Below, piece after piece: positions 16,940 through 26,961 of a DNA stretch of 64,000 nt. The notes below the pieces were generated by a model. That model made no database searches. It had not been told where the DNA came from and saw only the letters and a program-made list of their open reading frames with translations. Within the stretch, counting starts at the first letter, position 1. Each line of letters opens with the position of its first letter. Origin of the DNA: Aliamphritea hakodatensis (GTDB lineage Bacteria > Pseudomonadota > Gammaproteobacteria > Pseudomonadales > Balneatricaceae); NCBI RefSeq assembly GCF_024347195.1, contig NZ_AP025281.1, positions 3,472,001 to 3,536,000 on the forward strand. Direction: 5' to 3'. The translations under genes and the position numbers were made by a program.

Positions 16940-17956
16940 TTAGAAGCTCAGAGTGTACTGCAGTACAGTAGCGTCAGCAACTACTGAAGTAGCACCAGTA
17001 GAAGTAGCTACAGTTTCTTCAGCTTCGTCGTTGAACTGGAAAGTTTCCAGAGCTACAGAAGCAGAAGAACCCAGAGCGTAGCTTACGCCCAGACCAGTCT
17101 TCTTCAGCTTCTCATCAGCACCGTCCTGATCCAGAACTTCGTACTGAGCATATACAGTAGTCTTACCGATACCGTAAGAAGCAGCCAGCTGAGTAACATC
17201 TGCATCAGAATCAGCTACGTCAGAATCCATCTCTGAGTAAGAAGCCGCCAGGTACAGATCACCCATAGTGTAACCAACACCGAAGCTAGTAGTATCAGTA
17301 TCAGTGTTGTCAGCTTTGTTGTTAGAAGCAACGTGAGTCAGCGCCAGGTCGAAACCAGCGATGCCGTAAGTTGCACCCAGGATGTAAGCGTCTGCATCTT
17401 CGCTACCAGTAGTAGCATCAGTACCCAGAGTAGGAGCACCAGTTGCTGGGATAGTAGTCGCTGTTGCAGCAGCAGCATCTTCGTTTGCACCGTCAGCTGT
17501 GAAACCAGCGTGCAGCTGCAGACCGCTCAGGTCTGGAGAAGCATAAGTGATAGCGTTAGAGATACGGTCACCTACCAGCGCGAACTGAGCAGAGTGACGA
17601 CCCATGATGTCAGCTTTCTTGAATGCTGCAGCTGGGTTGTTCTGACGACCGAAAGTTACCTGACCGAAGTCACCTTTCATGTAAACCAGAGACTTACGAA
17701 CTTCGCTGATACCAGCGTCGTCGCCGTTAGCGCCAGAGAATTCCCACTCAAACTGGAAACCAGTAGTCAGGCCTTCGATATCGTTGTCTACAGTGCCTTT
17801 AACACCCAGACGAGTTTTAGCCATTTGAGCGTTCAGGCTTTTCTCGTCCTGATCGATCAGACGGAACTGAGCAACACCGTACAGAGTAGCGTCAGCTTGA
17901 GCCAGTGGAGCAGTCAGAGCGCCAGCAACAGCCAGAGCGATGATTGACTTTTTCAT
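16940..17956 (-). CDS. Gram-negative trimeric-type porin
   Basis: 338 aa with a signal peptide (1-about 22, ending APLAQA) and the porin start ATLYGVAQFRL. Alternating beta strands, an acidic protein, VTFGRQNNPAA in the constriction-loop region, and a terminal LQYTLSF with the C-terminal Phe recognised by the BAM complex. General outer-membrane diffusion channel; selectivity is not readable. ATG 17956 has GGGGA 8 bases upstream. Codon use is very biased (few synonymous codons), as in highly expressed genes. Confidence 0.93.
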   Translation of the reverse strand: MKKSIIALAVAGALTAPLAQADATLYGVAQFRLIDQDEKSLNAQMAKTRLGVKGTVDNDIEGLTTGFQFEWEFSGANGDDAGISEVRKSLVYMKGDFGQVTFGRQNNPAAAFKKADIMGRHSAQFALVGDRISNAITYASPDLSGLQLHAGFTADGANEDAAAATATTIPATGAPTLGTDATTGSEDADAYILGATYGIAGFDLALTHVASNNKADNTDTDTTSFGVGYTMGDLYLAASYSEMDSDVADSDADVTQLAASYGIGKTTVYAQYEVLDQDGADEKLKKTGLGVSYALGSSASVALETFQFNDEAEETVATSTGATSVVADATVLQYTLSF

Positions 17957-18405
17957 CAACAATTTCCCCTTTAATATTTAACGTACTAGTAGTTAAACTT
18001 TTCTTGTTAACCAAAGCGGTTAACTTTAATTTTTTTAGCTTTAATGTGCTTGGAATGTCCACATCACAGATATTCCGAACGCATCGCTCACTAAAAAATA
18101 CTATAAAACAAAATTATTTCAAACATATGAAAGAAATTTCTTTCATATATTGATGACTTTCATCATCAGATCATACTTATTTTCAGTTTTAAAAGTTATC
18201 TGCTTACAAACACTTTTACTGACTGAGTTTTCATTAGCGTTATTAATACAAAACCGCTAATAATCTAAAAATGAACCTAAAATGAATGTCTAGTCTAATA
18301 AATTGGACGCATTACAGCATACACAACAATCTTCTGCAACTATTTCGCCCTTTATTTGTCATGGATTTAGCTCATTAAAAACCACTGTATAAAAAACAGC
18401 CACAC
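17957..18405. other. Porin upstream region, A+T-rich, with a long palindrome
   Basis: 449 bp between the porin start and the end of hrpA. It is strongly A+T-rich and holds the palindrome at 18125-18148. No gene is supported. Confidence 0.6.
18125..18148. promoter_or_regulatory. 24 bp perfect palindrome upstream of the porin gene
   Basis: Half site ATATGAAAGAAA followed directly by its reverse complement, about 170 bp upstream of the porin start. A further dyad GATGA-N6-TCATC follows at 18152-18167. The symmetry and position suggest a dimer-binding operator for porin control. Confidence 0.5.
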
Positions 18406-21400
18406 CTACCCTTCAGACAGCGTCTGCCAGGCCTGCTTAATACGCTTTTCAGACACCGGCTGCCGGGTGCCTAACTGCTGCGCAAACAGCGACACTCTGT
18501 ATTCTTCGAGCAGCCAGCGAAAGGTTGTTAGCTCTGCAGTACTGCGCCGTTGTTGCTGATAGTCCTTCTGCCGTTTCTGCACGCCCTGCATATATGTAAC
18601 CAGCTGATCACTGAGCATCCGTTGCCGGGGCAACTCGCGCTGATATTTCTCAAGGCGTAATTCAATTGCCTTCAGATAACGGGGATACTCCTGTAACTGC
18701 TGCCAGCCAGCCGAGCTCAGGTAGCCGGCATGCATCAATTCACTCAACTGCAGTTTTATATCGTTCAGAACATTGATAACCCGCAGATCCATCTTACCGC
18801 TTAACTGCTTATTGATACGGTGAAAACAATGGTGCATCTGATTCACAGCTTCCGCAGCTTGCTTCGCAGTCGATATAAAATCCGTTTCCGCTTTAGCCAG
18901 CGTCTTCAGAAACGCTGCCTCTGATCGCGGAATATCTTCTGCAGCGAAGCAACAGGCCTCGGTAGCTAACAGTAAAATGTCTTCCCTCAACGCTTCCTTT
19001 CGCTGCACTTTAGCAAACAGCAACGCTGACTCTTCAAACTTTACAAGCTTACTTTTCACCTGACGCAGACTGGCCGGCAAGTTTAACCAGGCAAGCCTGA
19101 TCACACCTCTTCGGGTCAGTATTACCGCTTCCTGCTTATCTTCCACAACAACCAGTTCAACACTTTCTTTACGGTCGACAAGTGCAGGGTACAGTTCGAC
19201 CTCTATACCGCCTGCCTGCTTAAGCGTGACAGACTCAGGTAAATCACCGAAGTCCCAGCGGGTAATCCCCTTGCGCCCCCAGGTTTCATCCGCCTCGCTT
19301 GTCAGCGCGGCTTCAGCCTGTTCGCCATACTGTTCGCTCAGCGCCTGCCAGTCACGGCTTTGGGCAATTAGCTTCCCTTTATCACCCAGCAACTTAATAT
19401 TGACTCGGTGATGCGCCTCAAGCTCCCCAGCTTCCAGCAACTGTGGATCAAGACGCACACCGGTCATACGCAACATCTGATGTGCCAGCGCCTCTTCCAG
19501 CTTACCTTCACCGAAACTGGCCGACTGAATAAATGCATCCACATAATCCGGTATCGGCACATAATTTTTTCGTATTTGCTTAGGCAAACCTTTCAGCAGG
19601 GCCACACACTTTTCTTTAAGCATGCCCGGCACAAGCCACTCCAGACGCTGCAAAGGAATCTGATTCAGCAACACCAGTGGCACACTGACTGACACGCCGT
19701 CGTCTGCCGCGCCAGGCTCAAAATGATAACTCAGCTTCAGCGGTGCCCCGGAAACCTTCAGTACTTCAGGATACTGACGGGCAGTTACATGCTCCGTACT
19801 TCGCTGCAAAATATCCGCTTCCGTCAGAAACAGAATTTTGTCATCCGCGTTTTCAACGGTTTTTCGCCACTTTTCAAAACCGGCGCCATTAACAACATGG
19901 TCACCTTTGTGCTTCGCCATTCTGGCGGTATAGAAATCACAGAGCGTATCTTCATCCACCAGCAGGTCTTTGCGCCGTGATTTAGCTTCCAGACCTTCTA
20001 CACTGGTAAGCAAACGGCGATTATGAGCAAAGAACTTACCCTTGGTATGAAACTGCCCTTCCACAAGTGCCGAACGGATAAATATGTCGTGGCTAACCAA
20101 CGGATCGACCTTGCCGAAATCAATATTTCTTTTCGGGACAATGATCAGGCCATATAAGCTCACCTGCTCCTGAGCGATAACCTGAGCACGTTTTTTCTCC
20201 CAGTGAGGCTCAAAGTAATTTCGCTTCACCAGATGACCGGCAAGAGGCTCAGCCCACAACGGATCGATTTTCGCGACCATACGGGCATACAGCTTGCTGG
20301 TTTCAACTACTTCAGCGGCCATAATCCATTTGGGTGCTGACTTATACAGCCCGGACCCCGGGAACACATAAAAGCGCCGGTTACGCGCTCCCAGATATTC
20401 CTTATTTTCCTGTTTAAAGCCGATATTCCCTAACAAGCCTGACAACAATGCCCGGTGCAGGCGATCGTAACCCGCGTCCGCCGGTAACTCTTTATACTCC
20501 AGAGATTTACAGATCAGATGCAGTTGACGATGCACGTCACGCCACTCACGCATGCGGTTATACGACAGGAAATGTTTCTGACAGTACTTCCGCAGCTGGT
20601 TCTGACTCAGTTCCTGACGCTGCTCTTCGAACAGCGCCCACAGATTGACCAGGGTAACAAAATCAGAATCCTTATCCGCATACTGCCGGTGCTTTTCATC
20701 CGCAGCCTGTTGCTTATCAAACGGACGCTCACGGGGATCCTGAATCGTCAGTGCGCTGGCAATAATCAGCATTTCCCGCAAACAGCCCTCTTTAACAGCG
20801 GCGACGACCATCCGGGCGATGCGCGGGTCTATCGGTAACTTACTTACCTGCCAGCCCAGCGAAGTAATCTTACGCTTGTCATCAACAGCCCCCAGCTCCT
20901 GTAGCAATTTAAAGCCATCGTTAATATACCGGGAGTCAGGCGGATCAATAAACGGAAAGTCCTCGATATTCCCCAGACGCAGCGTCAGCATCTGCAGGAT
21001 AACCGCTGCCAGGTTTGTACGGCGGATTTCGGCATCCGTAAATTCAGGACGGCTGTTAAAATCCTCTTCAGAATATAACCGGATGCAGACACCTTCTGCG
21101 ACCCGGCCACAGCGTCCCATCCGCTGATTTGCACTGGCCTGAGAAACGGCTTCAACCGGTAAACGTTGCACCTTCGAGCGATAGCTGTAACGGCTGATCC
21201 TGGCCAGCCCGGGATCAATAACATAACGGATACCGGGAACCGTCAAAGACGTTTCTGCAACATTGGTCGCCAGCACTATCCGGCGGCCGGCACCCCGGCC
21301 ACCATGAAAAATCTTATTCTGCTCTGCCACACTCAGACGGGCATACAAAGGCATCACCTCAATATGCTTCAGACGCTGTGCCGTTACCGCCTTCCTTAAA

Positions 21401-22335
21401 TGCTCAGCCGCTTCGCGGATTTCCCGCTCACCGCTCAGGAACACCAGAATATCTCCCTGAATGCCCTTCTGCTGCTGGCGTTCAAGCACCTGTAATTCCT
21501 GTGCTGCCTGAACAATCGCTTCCGGTACAGACCGTTCTCCGGAATCTGGCATATCTTCAAGCGGCCGGTAAAGTACCTCTACCGGATAAGTCCGGCCAGA
21601 CACTTCTATAACAGGCGCATTATTAAAGTGTTTCGAAAAACGCTGCAGGTCGATCGTTGCCGATGTAATTATGACCTTAAGATCCGGCCGTTTAGGCAAA
21701 ATCTGCCGCAAATAGCCCAGTAAAAAATCGATATTCAGACTGCGCTCATGGGCCTCATCAATGATCAGTACCTGATATTTTTCCAGATAACGGTCCCGCT
21801 GGGTTTCCGCCAGTAAAATACCATCGGTCATCAGCTTAACCTGAGTATTTTCAGCAACCTGCTCGGTAAAACGTACCTGATAACCCACTGTACTGCCCAG
21901 AGAAGAACCCAGTTCTTCAGCAATACGGTTAGCGACTGTCCGGGCAGCCAGACGTCTCGGCTGCGTGTGACCAATCAGACCTTTTGTCCCCAGCCCCAAC
22001 TGCAAACAGATTTTCGGTAACTGAGTAGTTTTACCTGAACCGGTCTCACCGGCGATAACCACGACCTGATTATGCTGAATCGCCTCGGCAATCTCATCCC
22101 GCCGGGAGGACACTGGCAAATCAGGAAAGGAGATATTCTGGCCATCATAAGCACGGGCCCTGACCGCTGACTCTGATTCAGTAATCAGTGCTTCAGTGTC
22201 TGCCAGCAGTTTATCAAACGGCTGCCCCTGTTCTGCCCTGCGGCTCAGGTTGCCCAATTTCTGGCGCAACCGAAACCGGTCGCTGATCAGGCACTCATCC
22301 AGGCGTTGATATAAAGATTGAAACTGACGACTCAC
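18406..22335 (-). CDS. hrpA: ATP-dependent RNA helicase HrpA (DEAH box)
   Basis: 1309 aa, the usual length. Walker A GETGSGKT at 96-103, DEAH at 193-196, SATID, and the motif VI region QRMGRCGR. The HA2/OB-fold region and the long HrpA-specific C-terminal half follow (DUF3418). It acts in rescue of stalled ribosomes by mRNA-driven subunit splitting and in mRNA processing. It is followed directly by the porin region and preceded by the yafJ terminator, so it is probably a single-gene unit. Confidence 0.97.
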   Translation of the reverse strand: MSRQFQSLYQRLDECLISDRFRLRQKLGNLSRRAEQGQPFDKLLADTEALITESESAVRARAYDGQNISFPDLPVSSRRDEIAEAIQHNQVVVIAGETGSGKTTQLPKICLQLGLGTKGLIGHTQPRRLAARTVANRIAEELGSSLGSTVGYQVRFTEQVAENTQVKLMTDGILLAETQRDRYLEKYQVLIIDEAHERSLNIDFLLGYLRQILPKRPDLKVIITSATIDLQRFSKHFNNAPVIEVSGRTYPVEVLYRPLEDMPDSGERSVPEAIVQAAQELQVLERQQQKGIQGDILVFLSGEREIREAAEHLRKAVTAQRLKHIEVMPLYARLSVAEQNKIFHGGRGAGRRIVLATNVAETSLTVPGIRYVIDPGLARISRYSYRSKVQRLPVEAVSQASANQRMGRCGRVAEGVCIRLYSEEDFNSRPEFTDAEIRRTNLAAVILQMLTLRLGNIEDFPFIDPPDSRYINDGFKLLQELGAVDDKRKITSLGWQVSKLPIDPRIARMVVAAVKEGCLREMLIIASALTIQDPRERPFDKQQAADEKHRQYADKDSDFVTLVNLWALFEEQRQELSQNQLRKYCQKHFLSYNRMREWRDVHRQLHLICKSLEYKELPADAGYDRLHRALLSGLLGNIGFKQENKEYLGARNRRFYVFPGSGLYKSAPKWIMAAEVVETSKLYARMVAKIDPLWAEPLAGHLVKRNYFEPHWEKKRAQVIAQEQVSLYGLIIVPKRNIDFGKVDPLVSHDIFIRSALVEGQFHTKGKFFAHNRRLLTSVEGLEAKSRRKDLLVDEDTLCDFYTARMAKHKGDHVVNGAGFEKWRKTVENADDKILFLTEADILQRSTEHVTARQYPEVLKVSGAPLKLSYHFEPGAADDGVSVSVPLVLLNQIPLQRLEWLVPGMLKEKCVALLKGLPKQIRKNYVPIPDYVDAFIQSASFGEGKLEEALAHQMLRMTGVRLDPQLLEAGELEAHHRVNIKLLGDKGKLIAQSRDWQALSEQYGEQAEAALTSEADETWGRKGITRWDFGDLPESVTLKQAGGIEVELYPALVDRKESVELVVVEDKQEAVILTRRGVIRLAWLNLPASLRQVKSKLVKFEESALLFAKVQRKEALREDILLLATEACCFAAEDIPRSEAAFLKTLAKAETDFISTAKQAAEAVNQMHHCFHRINKQLSGKMDLRVINVLNDIKLQLSELMHAGYLSSAGWQQLQEYPRYLKAIELRLEKYQRELPRQRMLSDQLVTYMQGVQKRQKDYQQQRRSTAELTTFRWLLEEYRVSLFAQQLGTRQPVSEKRIKQAWQTLSEG

Positions 22336-22361
22336 GTTAACGGCTCTGTCCGGAAAAGGCT

Positions 22362-22404
22362 AAAAACAAAGATGCGCTGAAGGAAACAATTCCATCAGCG
22401 CATC
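22362..22404 (-). terminator. Terminator after the class II amidotransferase gene
   Basis: Perfect 10 bp arms GATGCGCTGA and TCAGCGCATC (22371-22404), 14-base loop, then TTTGTTTTT on the - strand. Confidence 0.8.
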
Positions 22405-22425
22405 ATTAAATAAAAAACGTATTAA

Positions 22426-23202
22426 TCAGGAAAGTCTGACAGGCTCACCGTCCATGAAGGTAATCATTTCGCCTTCAGCCAGTGCGGTCCATTCCTCATT
22501 ATCGGTCAGCGGCTCTGTGGCAATCACCGTCACAACATCAGTCGTGTTAGTTTCTTCACGGAAATTAACCGTCAGCTCAGCATCAGTCAGACTCGCTTTT
22601 CCAAAAGGCGCCCGCCGGGTTATCCAGGCAAGCTTGGTCGTGCAGTACGCAAATAAATACTCTGACTCAGTTAACAACATGTTGAACACGCCTAACTCGC
22701 GAAGCTGATCAGCACAACGGGCGATCAGCGCACTGACTTCTGTAAAATCATCCGGCCGCTCCGGAAATGCTCTGCGCACCTCTCCCAGCAACCAGCAAAA
22801 TGCATATTCGCTATCCGTGGTACCCACGGGCTTATAAAAAGATACCGGCAGGTCAAATAACTTAGCATCCAACTGACCGTTATGTGCAAACGTCCAGGTA
22901 TAGCCCCACAACTCACGGGTAAACGGATGGGTATTTTCCAGACATATCTCGCCAACATTCGCCTGCCGGATGTGGCTGATAACTGTCTTACTTTTGATCG
23001 GATGATTCTTAATAAGCTGAGCGATTTCTGAATCACAACTCGGCTCAGGGTCATGGAAATCACGCAGACCTTTGCCTTCATAAAACGCAATTCCCCAGCC
23101 ATCCCGATGAGGGCCGGTTTCTCCACCACGCTGCATCAGCCCGGTAAAGCTGAAACAAATATCCGTCGGCACATTTGCACTCATGCCAAGCAGTTCACAC
23201 AT
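22426..23202 (-). CDS. yafJ: Class II glutamine amidotransferase, YafJ family
   Basis: 258 aa. After Met removal the nucleophile is Cys2 (MCELLGMSANVP). The Ntn-hydrolase amidotransferase fold is supported by RDGWGIAFYEG, SHIRQANVG, ENTHPF and TFAHNGQL. It should hydrolyse glutamine or a gamma-glutamyl compound; the physiological acceptor is unknown. It follows bactofilin by 30 bp on the same strand, so it is probably the last gene of the M23-bactofilin transcript. Confidence 0.92.
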   Translation of the reverse strand: MCELLGMSANVPTDICFSFTGLMQRGGETGPHRDGWGIAFYEGKGLRDFHDPEPSCDSEIAQLIKNHPIKSKTVISHIRQANVGEICLENTHPFTRELWGYTWTFAHNGQLDAKLFDLPVSFYKPVGTTDSEYAFCWLLGEVRRAFPERPDDFTEVSALIARCADQLRELGVFNMLLTESEYLFAYCTTKLAWITRRAPFGKASLTDAELTVNFREETNTTDVVTVIATEPLTDNEEWTALAEGEMITFMDGEPVRLS

Positions 23203-23232
23203 GCTAAATCCTGTTATTCAGTCACAGCCTGT

Positions 23233-23703
23233 TCAGGCTTTGGAAACCTGCTCATCATCACTGTTAAGCGTCACTTTGTCCGGCAAAGAGTCAATGGCTT
23301 CAATGCCAGACTCCATATGCGGCAACGGCTCAGCAGTACTCAACTCTTTCATCTTACGCTCGCCGACAAAATTTCCTTCCGGATGAATTGCCATTACCTT
23401 ACTGGTCACTGTAGCAAAAACTTTTCCACCACGGTCAATTTCCAGCTCATCACACCAGACCTCACCTTCAACCAGCCCACACACGCTGATCTGATTGGCT
23501 TTCACAACCCCGCGGATATGGCCGTTCTTGCCAACAGAGATATTATCCAGTGATGAAATATTCCCTTCGAACATGCCGTCAATATGCATCCTGCCAACAA
23601 TGCTCATATCACCGCTGAACTTATTCCCTTCAGCAATAATTGTTATTGCTTTGCCGTTTGCAGCGTTTGGTTTAGCGGGTACATCTTTTTTAAGGAAGCC
23701 CAT
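23233..23703 (-). CDS. Bactofilin family cytoskeletal protein
   Basis: 156 aa with a central right-handed beta-helix domain (about 20-120; GRMHIDGMFEGNISS, GHIRGVVKANQISVCG). Bactofilins polymerise without nucleotide and position cell-wall enzymes. Its start lies inside the preceding peptidase gene with a 61 bp overlap, which ties the two at translation. The M23 peptidase plus bactofilin pair is known from cell-shape systems such as Helicobacter Csd1/CcmA. Confidence 0.92.
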   Translation of the reverse strand: MGFLKKDVPAKPNAANGKAITIIAEGNKFSGDMSIVGRMHIDGMFEGNISSLDNISVGKNGHIRGVVKANQISVCGLVEGEVWCDELEIDRGGKVFATVTSKVMAIHPEGNFVGERKMKELSTAEPLPHMESGIEAIDSLPDKVTLNSDDEQVSKA

Positions 23704-24602
23704 TCGATACCTTTAACTGTAGAAAACAGTGAATCAAAGTTACTCATATCCCACGCCACGAAGGGCGCAGGGTCGACTGGCCTGAATAAATGCCGGATTT
23801 CATAATGTAAGTGCGGCCCGGTGGAACGGCCGGTATTACCACTCATACCGATCAGTTGCCCTTTGGATACGAACTGACCGGATTTAATCTTGATATCATT
23901 TAAGTGGGCGTAATAGGTTTTAAAACCAAAGCCATGCTGCAAAATGATCAGCTTACCGAAACCACTTTGCTTATTGTATCCCGCAAACTCAACCGCCCCG
24001 TCCGCCGTGGCATAAATCGGCGTCCCCTTATCCGCTTTAAAATCAATACCATAATGCATGGTACGCTTATCAAGCACCGGATGCATTCGCATACCGTACT
24101 TACCGCTGATACGGATACCCTGAATAGGCAAACCGTTAGGAATACTGTTGAGATAAAAGGTACGCTGGCTGATCAGCATACTCAGCTCACCCGCCCGTTC
24201 AGGCGTCATTTCACCGGAAGCCGGCAACCCCAGCAAACCTTCCAACCCGTAAAGACTGGCATCCAGCACAGCATTAAGCTCGCCAATTCGCAGGTTTTCT
24301 TCTTTAAGCTGTTTTTTCTCCACCTGCAGCTGAGACAAAGAACGTGATAGCTGATCCAGCTGCCCCTTCTGCTGTTCAGACGCCCCCAGGGTATCTTCAT
24401 ATTGCAGACTAAGGCTATCAAACCCTTCTTCCAGATTGAGCAAATGATCTGTGGTTTTCACCAGTAAGAGATTTGAAACAAAGAAACTGCAAACAGAAAT
24501 AACCAGGAACATCGCCAGCAAATACTTCGTAATCTGCCCCAGCGTATACTGACGCGACCCCTGAGCTGTGGTGAGTGTGATAACCAGTTTATTTCGTAAC
24601 AT
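23643..24602 (-). CDS. Membrane-anchored M23 family peptidoglycan endopeptidase
   Basis: 319 aa. A short cytoplasmic N-terminus, one transmembrane helix (about 27-48), a coiled coil (about 60-120) and a C-terminal LytM/M23 domain. The zinc and catalytic residues are present: HYGID and HLHYE. It probably cleaves peptidoglycan cross-links and works with the overlapping bactofilin. Start ATG 24602 is chosen because the protein then begins with the anchor; the frame runs open to 24839 without a ribosome site. Confidence 0.9.
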   Translation of the reverse strand: MLRNKLVITLTTAQGSRQYTLGQITKYLLAMFLVISVCSFFVSNLLLVKTTDHLLNLEEGFDSLSLQYEDTLGASEQQKGQLDQLSRSLSQLQVEKKQLKEENLRIGELNAVLDASLYGLEGLLGLPASGEMTPERAGELSMLISQRTFYLNSIPNGLPIQGIRISGKYGMRMHPVLDKRTMHYGIDFKADKGTPIYATADGAVEFAGYNKQSGFGKLIILQHGFGFKTYYAHLNDIKIKSGQFVSKGQLIGMSGNTGRSTGPHLHYEIRHLFRPVDPAPFVAWDMSNFDSLFSTVKGIEWASLKKMYPLNQTLQTAKQ

Positions 24603-24744
24603 TACTTCTGACGTCTGGATGCCGGAGAAAAATAAAAACGAAAATATACCTGTATTCGGCATAAAAGTCATAATTAGTGTGTGGTTACGCTCACCAGTCC
24701 GGCAACCACACACCTGCAAGGATATTTTTACAGAAGGCCAAACA

Positions 24745-25494
24745 TTAACTTTCCCCCTGACGGCTCCCTCCCAGTTCCGGTGCTGCAGCAATGATCCGAT
24801 CCGCCAGACGGGAAAACGGCAAACTCTGAATCCAGACACTGCCGGTTCCCGACAGCGTCGCCAACCACAGCCCTTCGCCCCCCAACAGCATCGACTTCAT
24901 CCCTTTGGTCAGCTCGATATCGTATGAAACCCCTTCACTGAATCCGACCAGACAACCGGTATCAACCCTCAGGGTTTCATTATTCAGCTCTTTACGTACA
25001 ACCGTTCCGCCGGCCTGAATGAAGGCCATACCATCACCTTCCAGCTTTTGCAGAATAAATCCTTCCCCCCCGAAAAAGCCGGCCCCTAATTTTTTAGAGA
25101 AGGCAACCGACAGACGGGTACCAAGCGCTGCACACAGGAAGGCATCTTTCTGACAATAAAGCCGCTGACCAATCTCAGCCATATTGACCGGCACAATATC
25201 ACCGGGATAGGGCGCAGCAAACGCCACTCTCTGTTTATCGGCTCCCTGATTCGAGAAGTGCGTCATAAACAGCGACTCCCCGGTCAGCATGCGCTTACCG
25301 GCTGAAAACAGCTTGGACATAAGTCCCTGATCAGGGTCAGAACCGTCCCCCATACGGGTTTCATAGCCAATGCTGTCTTCCATGTAGTTCATCATGCCGG
25401 CTTCAGCAATGACGGTTTCACCCGGATCAAGCTCAACTTCCAGCAACGGCATAGAACTGCCAACAATTTCATAATCCACTTCATGACACTGCAT
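24745..25494 (-). CDS. AIM24/TIGR00266 family protein
   Basis: 249 aa with the family start [20 protein letters not shown] and the [14 protein letters not shown] and LLGGEGLW segments; double beta-helix (tryptophan RNA-binding attenuator-like) fold. Soluble, function not established in bacteria. ATG 25494 has GAGGAG 7 bases upstream. It stands between ppnN (terminator 25524-25553) and the M23 gene, 142 bp away. Confidence 0.88.
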   Translation of the reverse strand: MQCHEVDYEIVGSSMPLLEVELDPGETVIAEAGMMNYMEDSIGYETRMGDGSDPDQGLMSKLFSAGKRMLTGESLFMTHFSNQGADKQRVAFAAPYPGDIVPVNMAEIGQRLYCQKDAFLCAALGTRLSVAFSKKLGAGFFGGEGFILQKLEGDGMAFIQAGGTVVRKELNNETLRVDTGCLVGFSEGVSYDIELTKGMKSMLLGGEGLWLATLSGTGSVWIQSLPFSRLADRIIAAAPELGGSRQGES

Positions 25495-25523
25495 TGACTG
25501 ACTCCTCAAACTGTTTTGCTCAT

Positions 25524-25553
25524 AAAAAAGCGCAGTAACCTGCGCTTTATACT
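25524..25553 (-). terminator. Terminator after ppnN
   Basis: On the - strand AAAGCGCAG, GTTA, CTGCGCTTTTTTAT. Confidence 0.85.
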
Positions 25554-25575
25554 GTCTCTTCCGTCAACTGGCGGT

Positions 25576-26961
25576 TTATGCCTCTGCGGCATCCCCCACC
25601 CGAATCCGGTAACAGGGTTTGTATTCCTGATAATTAATCTTCATCCGGCGCTGCTCAACAAAAGACGCCAGTAATTCATCCAGCGAGCGCATCATCTCAG
25701 GGTCCCCACTGAGCTCAAAAGGACCATGGGTTTCAATTTCCTGGATGCCCTGCGCTTTAACATTACCGGCAACGATACCCGATAATGCACGTCGCAGGTT
25801 AGAGGCCAGTTGATAATCTTCCTGCTCATGGCTGAGATTCAGCTCCGCCATTTTTTCATGGGTCGGCTCAAACGGTTGCTGAAATGTCTCAGGGATATGC
25901 AACTGCCAGTTGAAATGGAATGACTCACTGGTGGCCTTACGGTACTGAGTAACATGCTGCAGCCCCTCTTTCATCTGACTGGCAACCTCAACCGGATCAT
26001 CAACAATGATCTGGTACCGTTCAGCGGCTTTATCACCCAGCGTCTGGCGCACAAAACGGTCTATGGTTTCAAAATAAGCTTCACTGCCTGCCGGACCCGT
26101 AAAAATAAGCGGTAACGGAATATTATGATTCTTCTCATGCAGCAGTACGCCCAACATATAGAGAATCTCTTCCGCGGTACCGGCACCGCCCGGGAAGACA
26201 ATAATCCCGTGACCTAACCGGACAAAGGCTTCCAGGCGCTTCTCAATATCCGGCATGATGATCAGCTCATTCACAATCGGATTCGGAGACTCCGCCGCAA
26301 TGATTCCGGGCTCAGAAATACCCACATACCGGGCATCACTGATACGCTGTTTAGCGTGGGCAATCGTCGCGCCCTTCATTGGTCCCTTCATCGCCCCCGG
26401 ACCACAGCCGGTGCAGACACCAAACCCTCTCAGCCCCAGCTCGTAACCGACCTTCTTGGTATATTCATACTCAGTACGGCCAATGGAATGACCGCCCCAG
26501 CACACTACCAGATTCGGTTTAATGTGCGGCTCGATTGCCTGAGCATGGCGCAGAATCTGAAAGACCTGATTGGTAATGGCAACGTTTTCGGCCAGCTGAT
26601 TATCCTGCCCGACTTCATCACCCACATATAAAATATCGCGAACCACAGAAAACAGATTTTCTCTGATCCCCTGAATAATTTCGCCGTCCACAAAGGCACT
26701 GGCCGGCGCATTCGCAATTTCAAGCTGAATGCCCTGATGTTTCTGTGCCACCTGTATATCAAAGTCCTGGTACATTTCCAGCACCTGCTTGGTGCTGTCC
26801 ACCTCGCTGCCACAATTCAGTACCGCCAGACAGCACTGGCGGAACAGCTGATAAAGACCCGCCTGGTTACGATCCTGTAAACGCGCCACTTCAATCGGCG
26901 ATAACGTATTTAAACTATCTAAAGGCGTAATATTTGCTGTTACAAATTGATCAGTTGTCAT
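25576..26961 (-). CDS. ppnN: Pyrimidine/purine nucleotide 5'-monophosphate nucleosidase PpnN (YgdH)
   Basis: 461 aa, full length. Lysine-decarboxylase-like (LOG) core with PGGAGTAEEILYML and the Arg-rich site nearby, flanked by N- and C-terminal domains as in E. coli PpnN. It splits nucleoside monophosphates into base and ribose 5-phosphate and is activated by (p)ppGpp in E. coli. Single gene with its own terminator. Confidence 0.95.
   Translation of the reverse strand: MTTDQFVTANITPLDSLNTLSPIEVARLQDRNQAGLYQLFRQCCLAVLNCGSEVDSTKQVLEMYQDFDIQVAQKHQGIQLEIANAPASAFVDGEIIQGIRENLFSVVRDILYVGDEVGQDNQLAENVAITNQVFQILRHAQAIEPHIKPNLVVCWGGHSIGRTEYEYTKKVGYELGLRGFGVCTGCGPGAMKGPMKGATIAHAKQRISDARYVGISEPGIIAAESPNPIVNELIIMPDIEKRLEAFVRLGHGIIVFPGGAGTAEEILYMLGVLLHEKNHNIPLPLIFTGPAGSEAYFETIDRFVRQTLGDKAAERYQIIVDDPVEVASQMKEGLQHVTQYRKATSESFHFNWQLHIPETFQQPFEPTHEKMAELNLSHEQEDYQLASNLRRALSGIVAGNVKAQGIQEIETHGPFELSGDPEMMRSLDELLASFVEQRRMKINYQEYKPCYRIRVGDAAEA

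Noticed and set aside
23703..24602. Frameshift at the 61 bp overlap of the M23 and bactofilin genes
   Set aside because: Both proteins are complete at their ends and of family length; overlap is natural for this pair.
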